Assembly: GCA_033398695.1 (NCBI GenBank)
Contig: CM065816.1
Location: 131,661,358-131,725,357, forward strand
DNA length: 64,000 nt
Direction of reading: 5' to 3'
Source: Orobanche coerulescens
Taxonomy: Eukaryota; Streptophyta; Magnoliopsida; Lamiales; Orobanchaceae
Below are positions 56,891 through 64,000 of this stretch, one piece after another. The notes beneath the pieces are model-generated. The model worked only from the letters and a program-made list of their open reading frames with translations. It was not told the origin of the DNA and ran no database searches. A program made the translations under genes and the position numbers. How positions within the stretch are numbered: position 1 is the first letter of the stretch; each line of letters starts with the position of its first letter.

Positions 56891-58190
56891 CAGGAGCAGA
56901 TGCTGAGCCGTTTGACAGCACAGAGAGAGTTGCAGTTGGACCTTATAAGGTCAGAAATTGAAGTTTGGTTACAGCGTGTTCAGGGACAACTTTGCACCCT
57001 TGAGATTTCTTCGTCTCTTGATGATATGATCAAATCGAATCAAGTTACGGACCCATTCTTATCTCGAGTTCGGGATGAAGTAAACCAGGGGAAAGCCCCT
57101 GGATTCGTGATCCACGAGGATGGATTTATACGTTTTAGAAATCGAGTTTGTGTACCCGCTGACGAAGAGTTGAGGAACTCTATCATGAGAGAAGCCCATG
57201 CTACCCCGTACTCTATTCACCCGGGCTCTAGCAAGATGTATAAGGATTTGAAGCAGAATTATTGGTGGGGGAATATGAAGCGTGAGGTGGCCGAATTCGT
57301 TTCGAGGTGTTTAACTCACAAGAGTTAAGATTGAGCACCAAACACCCGCAGAATGTCAAACCGCTCCCGATTCCCGAATGGAAATGGGAGGACATATCTA
57401 TGGATTTTATCACTAGCTTGCCGACGAGTCGTCGAGGAATGAATACGATTTGGGTGATTGTGGACCGTCGACCAAATCAGCCCACTTCTTGGAAATTAAG
57501 GACACATGGGGCCCCGAGAGATTGGCCCAAATTGCTTATTAAGGAAATTGTGAGACTACACGGTACCCCAAGAGCATTGTATCGACCGTGATCGCGATTT
57601 GTGTCACACTTCGAAGGCGCTCATCGTGCGATGGGCACGCAGTTGAATTTCAGTACGGCTTTTCATCCACAGACCGATGGTCAGTCGGAGAGAACCATCC
57701 AGACTCTAGAGGATATGTTGAGAGCATGTGCTCTTGATTGGAAGAACGATTGGGAAGCCCAGCTGCCTTTGGTGGAATTCACTTATAATAATAGTTGGCA
57801 CGCTTCGATTCAGATGGCACCGTATGAGGCATTATATGGCCGTCGCTGTAGGTCCCTTTGTGTTGGGACGAACTGTCAGAATCTCTGGGTACGGAACCTG
57901 ACATGTTATTAGCAGCTCGAGAGAAGATCACTTTGATTAGGAGTCGGTTGTTAACGGCTCAAAGTCGACAAAAGTCTTATGCTGATCACCGCTGACGACC
58001 ACTGGAGTTCGAGGTTGGTGACCATGTGTTAATGAAGGTGTCTCCTACCCGAGGTGTTTTTCATTTCTGGAAGAGGGGCAAGCTGAGCCCGAGGTACATT
58101 GGGCCATTTGAGGTTTTGGAACGTGTAGGTGATCTGGCCTATCGACTAGCTTTACCGCCGACTTTGAGTAAGATTCACAACGTGTTTCAT
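56891..58190 (+). pseudogene. Chromovirus B integrase
   Basis: Zinc-binding region with [19 protein letters not shown] and EFVSRC (57195-57315). A frameshift near 57325 precedes the core: WEDISMDFITSLPTS (57390) and IWVIVD. Further breaks fall near 57470 and 57590, the latter within the second catalytic Asp region (RDRD-type, here split). The third catalytic block HPQTDGQSERTIQTLEDMLR is intact (57668). C-terminal LPLVEFTYNNSWHASIQMAP and a GPF motif (IGPFEVLERVGDLAYRL, 58098) end it. Confidence 0.92.
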
Positions 58191-58436
58191 GTATCCCAGT
58201 TGAGGAAATATGTTGCTGATCCGAGCCATGTACTTCAGATCGAAGAGATTGAATTAGCAGAGGATCACTCGTACGAGGAGCATCCTGTACGGATACTCGA
58301 GAGGAGAATCAAGCAGTTGCGGAACAAGACAATTCCCCTACTGAAAGTTCAGTGGTCACGACACGGAGTCGAGGAGGCTACGTGGGAGACCGAGGATAGT
58401 ATGCGAGCGAGATACCCCGAGTTATTTACCCCTTAG
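58191..58436 (+). pseudogene. Chromovirus B chromodomain and polyprotein C-terminus
   Basis: In frame from 58026 to TAG 58434-58436. HVSQLRKYVADPSHVLQIEE is followed by HPVRILERRIKQLRNK, PLLKVQWSRHGVEEATWE and MRARYPELF. The aromatic and acidic pattern is that of a plant chromovirus chromodomain, which ties integration to chromatin marks. The segment itself is intact. Confidence 0.92.
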
Positions 58437-58458
58437 TTTCTAGGACGAAACTCTTTTT

Positions 58459-58471
58459 AAGGGGGGGAGTA
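58459..58471 (+). other. Polypurine tract of chromovirus B
   Basis: AAGGGGGGGAGTA directly before the 3' LTR; the plus-strand primer site. Confidence 0.9.
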
Positions 58472-61325
58472 TGTAATATCCGACTGTAACTTTTCATTTT
58501 TACCTGTCGTTGTATTATTCGGATAATCTGATTATCATAAATCGTTGCATTTAGTATTATGTTGAGGTATTATAGATTTGAATATCATATCGTTGTTATT
58601 TCATTTCATATGTGATGATTCGATGTTAATAAGAGAGTTGCATTTTCGAATTTTTCTGTTGATGTAGCGCACGCTACACAGTACGATTAACGTACGCTAA
58701 TCCTGTGCCTTAGCGTGCGTAAGGATTCCTCTGTTGCGTACGCTAAGAGGGAATCTGGCATCAGTTGACTTCAGCACGTGAACTCCTTAGCCGTTAGCAT
58801 GCATGTGATCAAGGTCTGAGCTGTCGTGTCGGTGAGAATCTACTTTTATTAGCGTGCGTAACCCATTTCTCATTAGCGTGCGCTAACGGCTGCGATAATT
58901 CAAGACAAGAGCCACCGTAAGCCGCTTACGACGTAATATCGACCGGATAGCGACGTAAGTGCATTAGCGTACGCTAAATCGTCCCGATAGCGTGCGCTAA
59001 GTCTCGCATACCTATTTATAGGACCAACCTGTTTTTCATTTCTTCACAACCCCAAACCGATTTTCTCTCTTCACATATCATACCTCTGCACTACCAAAAC
59101 GATATCAACCTTCACCAACTTGTTTCTAAGCCTTGAATCTTGGAGTGGAGCTCATTTCCTTGGAGATTTGGAGTTGTTTTTGAGCTTGGAATATATTCTC
59201 TCATAGCATTGAAGTTGTTCTTCATTTCTGGAGGTAGGTGTGCTTTCTTCTCTGCATTATTTTCTTATGTTGATGATTAATGACGAATTATACTTCATCT
59301 AGAGTTAGATAGCAAGTAAAACATGGTTATAATTAAACTCTTTAAACACTTATTGATGAATATGATAAATGAGGGTTTAGATTAGAGGAGTTCTTGATAT
59401 TGTAGTAATGGTAACCATGTTTGTAGTTGTCATTACTCATTTTCTGGACGAATTTAGCTCAGTAGGACATTGTTGGATCGGTTAGCTCCATCAGAACTGG
59501 ATTTAGTCAAGAACTTGATATCATAAAGTGTTTAAACACCATTTTAGGTATTTATTTACCTTGAGAAGAACTTGATAATGTTAAAGATAAGATTAGATGA
59601 TCTAGTTCAGAAATCTTAGAAACTTTAAATCATATTTGTTCAGTTTCACAAGTCTTTGAAGAATGATAAGGATATTACAACAATAACTTTTCATTAATCT
59701 AATGTGTTGAGAACTTAGAATATTTTGATCATCATACTAGATAAATGGTGAATTCACCATCATGTTAATGAATCTTCTAGCCTTGTAAACAAAGACTTTG
59801 ATAACCCTCATGGGTATGGTGTAATATCAGAACTTATGAACTTGTTGTTAGCTTAAAAGTCAATTTAGATGAGAGGAGAATAATCATAATGTGCAGATTT
59901 TACCTTTCAACGTTTTAATGTTTTGGAAAGTTTAATCATCATAAGATGATCTTAACATCATAATTGGTTATTCATCATACCCTTGATAGAACTCTTGTTT
60001 ATGATGAACCATGCGAACATTCGATAAATATTGTAAACCGATTCTTATGGTTGTAATGATGTTAGAAGAACTCCTGGCATAAGGCTTCAATAATTGGTAG
60101 TAACAAACTATTCTAAAGGATTGTAGGTTGACGTCTTACTAATCCTATATTGATAATTATACGAATATGTTTTTGAGTAAAATGTATTTCATTTAAGGTT
60201 GATTGTTCGAGTAAAATTTGTCGAGGACCGTTCGTTCGTTCCGACAAGAAGAGGACTATTCTCGTCTCCGTATTAAGGCAAGTTATCTTGCTTGGTTATA
60301 ATGACGATTAGATTCTTGTGATGATTATATATTTCATGTGTATGAATTGTTCCATGTGACGTTTGTCGTGATTTGACATTGTCCTTGACGTTATGGGATT
60401 GCATTCCCAAGTACGTCGTTTTGAATCGTTAATCTCGTTGGTCCTTATTTTCACTTTGGTGAGTTTTTCTTGATCCTTAATTGGATGTGTATTTCATTGA
60501 ACTTCGTTGTCATGTTGTGTCGTGACATTTCCGGAATCATATCTGCGTGCCGATTGGATATTGTGTAGGATTTTTAGCCGGGCACTTGTATAGTCATACG
60601 TGGATGTTTCCGTATTGGATCGCACACGAGACGTAGTTCGTGAGGCTAATTAGGTACATTGTCACAAGTATATTCTTGATTCCGTATACGGGTGGACATG
60701 TACACGGACACATTTCCGGATCGGGGTACCGTGATGTCCATCTTGAGCTATATTGTTAATCGCTCATAGTCCATGTATGATCGATGTGTTCAATGTTTTG
60801 TGATCGATTGTTTCATACGCCCGAGGGGTATGATTAACAGCTTGGAATGACTTTCTTGAGATCTATATATGTGAATTGTATAATGTCAAGAATCGGTTAT
60901 CATGTATATCTGACCCTGTGTTGGGCGAAATACTTGTATTGTATTTTAGGTCGAGGCAAAGGCAAGGCACGGGAAGAGCATGTCGACGGCGAAGGGTTCG
61001 AAGGATACTAGTTCGGGGGCCCCTCGTCTTTGTTGTCCGGTTATGCTAAACCGTGTTATGTTATTTCCTGCTTCATTTAAATTGTTATTTGGTTGTATTT
61101 AACATTCGAAGTATTTTCCATCCCCATATGGTCTATACTTATTTTTCGGATCCTGTGTGTTGTAAGGCCGTTGGCCATATTTTAATAAACTCCTAATCGG
61201 AGTAATGACTATTCATTGTGATTCGGTATCACAAATAATATTTATTTAACCTGTTTTGGATATCGCCTGGTGGGTCCGAGTGTGGGATTCACGGCACTGT
61301 AATAGCCGCCTTTTGGGGTGTTACA
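58472..61325 (+). repeat. 3' LTR of chromovirus B
   Basis: 2854 bp, TGTAATATCCGAC to GGGGTGTTACA, then GAGCC. It has an extra CTAGCCTTGTAAACAAAG-like insertion near 59777 relative to the 5' copy. Palindrome cluster at 58670-59000 and TATTTATAGG at 59013-59022. Two ACGTACGT words are shortened to ACGACGT or GCGACGT here. Confidence 0.97.
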
Positions 61326-61330
61326 GAGCC

Positions 61331-61490
61331 TGCATTCTTATTTTCCAAAGGTCATATTCATCCATATAAAATACAGGTAATCTAAAGTGCATGTGTTGCA
61401 TGTGTTCCATTATAATATGATAGATTAAAATATATACTCAAGTATATAGATCTGGGTCTGTAAAATTGAACCAACCCCTCTAATACCACT
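61331..61490 (-). pseudogene. Copia D gag start, leader and primer site
   Basis: Minus-strand continuation of 49876-50526. An ATG in the complement of about 61410 starts MEHMQHMHFRLPVFYMDEYD-like sequence, matching the G gag start, and ends at gypsy B's duplication. The complement of 61477-61488 is TGGTATTAGAGG, a degenerate primer-binding site next to the LTR. Confidence 0.8.
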
Positions 61491-63053
61491 TATAGGTCAC
61501 AAGTCGTCAGGAATAAGTCTAGAGGGGGCAAATAGACTTATTAAACTCTTTTCCTTAATCAGGTGAGTTTCTTCAGCTGTATAATATGTAGCTAACAAAC
61601 CTTAGCTGCAGATGAGTAGTGCGGAAGCACAGCTGGTAACACTGCATGTGACTTATATCGACTACAGATAACTTATGTCAACTATAACAAAATAATGCGG
61701 AAGACAGTTGACTATTAAATGAAACAGTAAATATGAATGTAGTAGATAGGTATGATGAATGCAATAAAACACGCAAGCACTTATAGTGGTTTCGGAGGTG
61801 GGGTAATCATATACTAGTACACTTCTCTCCAAACCAGTTGGAGATGTATTCACTATAACTTTCAACCAGTGATAAACGTTACAATGATTCAACTTGTTAC
61901 AACAGCTTCCAACCAGTGGAAACCCGTGGCCATTGCAACTCCCTTGACTGCCTAGCACCTCTTGATCGAAAACCCGTGGATGCCTCAACAACTCTCGAGC
62001 TGTCTATCACCTTCCAATCAAGAATCCGTGGATGCCTTATCAGTCACGAAACTTCTGAAACCTCATTCACAGAAGTACCCCGTACTCAGCTTTTATGACA
62101 AGAATGTTTGTCTTCTCCAACTTAATAGCTTATCAGTATATGAACTTTAGAACTAGCTCTTCACGATGCTATAGATCTTTTGATGTCTTTGATTGCCTTA
62201 TTTGCTTAGACTGCTTGTAAGTATAGTTCGCATCGTACTTTGCTCAATTATGGGCTTCAAATATTTGTAGTGCGATTCTTTGAGCTTCCTTCATAGCCGT
62301 TGCATCTTCTGTAACAAATCCATCCGTTGGAGAGTGGACTTCTTTGTTTATCTTATCATTCCATTGCACAGCTTGATTCCCTCTTCAATTCTGACCGTTT
62401 GAAAGAATTCCTTTGGTCGCACTGCTTTTCTTGATTTGTATATTCATGAGTCTTCAGTACGCGGGTCTCCTTATGTCTGCATGTGAATTTATGTTATTGT
62501 TGACTTCAACACTTTCTGACATGGACTGGGTTTCTTCAACTTGGCTGATATCTTGTCTGAAAAACTTCTCTAATATAACTTGGTCAGACCAGCTAGATGT
62601 GCGGTAAACCCTCTCTAATGTAAAACTTCTCTGATATAACTTTGTAGAAGTTCTCTGATATGATGAGGTGAAGTCCTCTGATCTGGTGATTAGCTCCTCT
62701 CTGATCTGATGGTATTCACTGATCTGATGAATGTTCTCTGATTTGATGGTCAAACTTCAGCTGAAACCTGTGTTGACCATACCTCATCTGATATTTAGTT
62801 TTCTGCGATCAAAAACTTCTGATAATTTTCGTTTGACAAAACTCGACTGGTAACTAATTTATCTGATATCTAGACAGTTCTATACTTGCCGATATTTAAT
62901 TCATTAACTTCAGATCCATCTTAGCCTACATCAATGGCTTATAGAAGATACTCGTTTGGTTCTTCTTTACAATGCCAAGTATTTAGAGTATACATTTGAA
63001 TAAATCACAAGTACATGGATGACATAATCAAAATCTAACAGGTATTCCTAACA
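61491..63053 (-). repeat. 5' LTR of copia D
   Basis: Native start TGTTAGGAATACC (complement ending 63053), native end GTGACCTATA (complement of 61491). It shares terminal blocks and the CTCCAACTGG, CACTATAA and ACCAGTG words with copia G's LTR, so the two are the same family. It carries dense CTGAT repeats at 62565-62765. Short ORFs here are not genes. Confidence 0.88.
62565..62765. repeat. CTCTGATNTGATG repeats in copia D LTR
   Basis: About ten degenerate words, among them CTCTGATATGATG, CTCTGATCTGGTG, CTCTGATCTGATGG, CTGATCTGATGAA and CTCTGATTTGATGG, with short spacers. Copia G's LTR lacks the array. Located in the native U3 half; function unknown. Confidence 0.75.
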
Positions 63054-63404
63054 CGGATATCCCAGTCGTTTATTTAGTTGTTTTGTCTTAGTTTTGTTTG
63101 ATCACTCATGAGTACGGTGGGTTTTGTCATTTAATTTGGTTATGCCCGTGCGTGGGCTGGGTTGAATCAGGTTTAGTGGTCCATATGTTAAAATAGGTAT
63201 TATCATATGGTTGTGTTACGGTATAGGCTGTCAGGGGCAGATGTGTTGTTCATAGACCTTGACAGTCGATACTAGTCATGGAGTTTTTATTATGTGACCT
63301 GGTCGGTCGATGTATTACTGTGTTTGTAGGTTTCTGCCTTATGAATCCTCGATTATAGCAGTCCTGCCCGGGATGGGATTGTTATAGAATGTGGTATCAG
63401 AGCC
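63054..63404 (+). repeat. LTR end and primer-binding site of element H
   Basis: Sequence after copia D's LTR ends in GGGATTGTTATA near 63386, and TGGTATCAGAGCC at 63392-63404 is an exact initiator tRNA-Met primer site five bases later. This is the right end of a plus-strand 5' LTR, probably the element into which copia D inserted. CGGAT (63054-63058) would then be D's duplication, unverifiable here. Confidence 0.75.
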
Positions 63405-64000
63405 TAGGTTTCTGAATAGCTAGGCCGTCGGTTATTGGGTCTAACTTGTCGTGTGTCCGTGTTGAGTAATGTCACTGTCTGCCATCGTCTCGTATTACAT
63501 GCGCTGTAAGTCTCTCTAATCCTTAACTTCTTTTCTGAACCTATTCGAATATTGTTTTGAGATAAATAATCCTCTTGTGAACTATATTTCATCAGGATCG
63601 TGATAATCGATTTTACTTTGGTCCCATATGAGTCCTGCAAGGAATCAAGCATTCTTTTTGTACTTCAACCTTATTCAAACTATGTTAATTACTTTCCTTT
63701 CCCTATAAGTTTAAGAAGTTTGTACTTATTGACATATGGTGATGGTCACCGAGAAAGAAACTCCTTAAAGACGGGAATAAAATGCGTTGATCATTGTTGG
63801 AATCCCATACCTACGAGATCACACTCATTAGGTTGGATACATCAGACTCCAATGAGATAAGGCGTGATACTTCGAGATAATGAATATACATGTGGACTGA
63901 AAATACTCAACGCTACTTAGGCTCGTATATTTTATTTGAATGAGAGTAATATATTTTACAAACCATACTCTTACTGCTTTTTTCAAAATGGCCGTTAAGA
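63405..64000 (+). other. Leader of element H
   Basis: About 600 bp downstream of the primer site, the expected untranslated leader or start of gag. The longest frame (63600-63860) shows no domain I know. Nothing else seen. Confidence 0.5.

Larger units (their letters stand above)
50532..61325 (+). mobile_element. Ty3/gypsy chromovirus B (Tekay/Del-like), full length
   Basis: 10.8 kb with LTRs 50532-53372 and 58472-61325, duplication GAGCC at 50527-50531 and 61326-61330, primer-binding site 53378, gag, protease, RT, RNase H, integrase, chromodomain and polypurine tract in order on the plus strand. The LTRs are very similar, which points to recent insertion, yet the polyprotein has many frame breaks. 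It is a relative of A in opposite orientation. Confidence 0.97.
49876..63053 (-). mobile_element. Copia D (SIRE-like), gag and 5' LTR, split by gypsy B
   Basis: Minus-strand relative of copia G. Native order: 5' LTR 63053-61491, primer site, gag start (61490-61331), interrupted by gypsy B, gag continuation (50526-49876), then cut by gypsy C. Its protease-to-3' LTR portion lies outside the window. B's duplication GAGCC marks the split (50527-50531 and 61326-61330). Confidence 0.85.

Noticed and set aside
63392..63404. tRNA gene
   Set aside because: Only the 13-base primer-binding sequence is present, with no cloverleaf around it.

Overview
The window looks like intergenic heterochromatin of a large angiosperm genome, probably a eudicot (inference). 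Every recognisable coding segment belongs to a transposable element. I see no host gene, tRNA, rRNA or CRISPR. The evidence is plant-type chromovirus (Ty3/gypsy with chromodomain) and SIRE/Maximus-type Ty1/copia polyproteins, a plant CACTA (En/Spm) transposase set, and primer-binding sites matching plant initiator tRNA-Met. Element letters are mine.

Layout, outermost first. A minus-strand copia D is split twice: by the long terminal repeat (LTR) of gypsy C (LTR 42780-49875) and by the complete plus-strand chromovirus B (50532-61325, target-site duplication GAGCC). Gypsy C's LTR carries a truncated minus-strand copia E (44426 to about 49400). Gypsy C's interior carries minus-strand chromovirus A (950-42665). 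A's reverse transcriptase is cut by CACTA element T (6026-36972, duplication TCA). T's transposase N-terminal exon is cut by the long-LTR, apparently non-coding gypsy F (7590-28422, duplication GTCGT). F's interior holds plus-strand copia G (13247-25166, duplication GGCAC). That makes six levels, D>C>A>T>F>G, with four insertions proven by matching duplications. The left end (1-949) is an unrelated-orientation gag and LTR remnant fused to A's truncated left LTR. The right end (63054-64000) is an LTR end, primer-binding site and leader of another element, H.

Almost all polyproteins are broken by stops and frameshifts. The most intact reading frame is the extra 3' ORF of copia G (20556-21599). 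It lies downstream of pol and has its own TATA-like box, telo-box and splice-acceptor-like sequence just before its ATG.

The most original observation is in the LTR promoters. In A, B and C a cluster of short palindromes (TTACGTACGTAA or TTAGCGTACGCTAA type) begins about 12 bp upstream of the LTR TATA box. In F a differently worded cluster (TTACGGCCGTAA) sits in the same place. Paired repeats also differ by recurrent edits (TTGG<->TCG, CTG<->CCG/TCG, GG<->G), which suggests that part of the apparent decay is consensus error.
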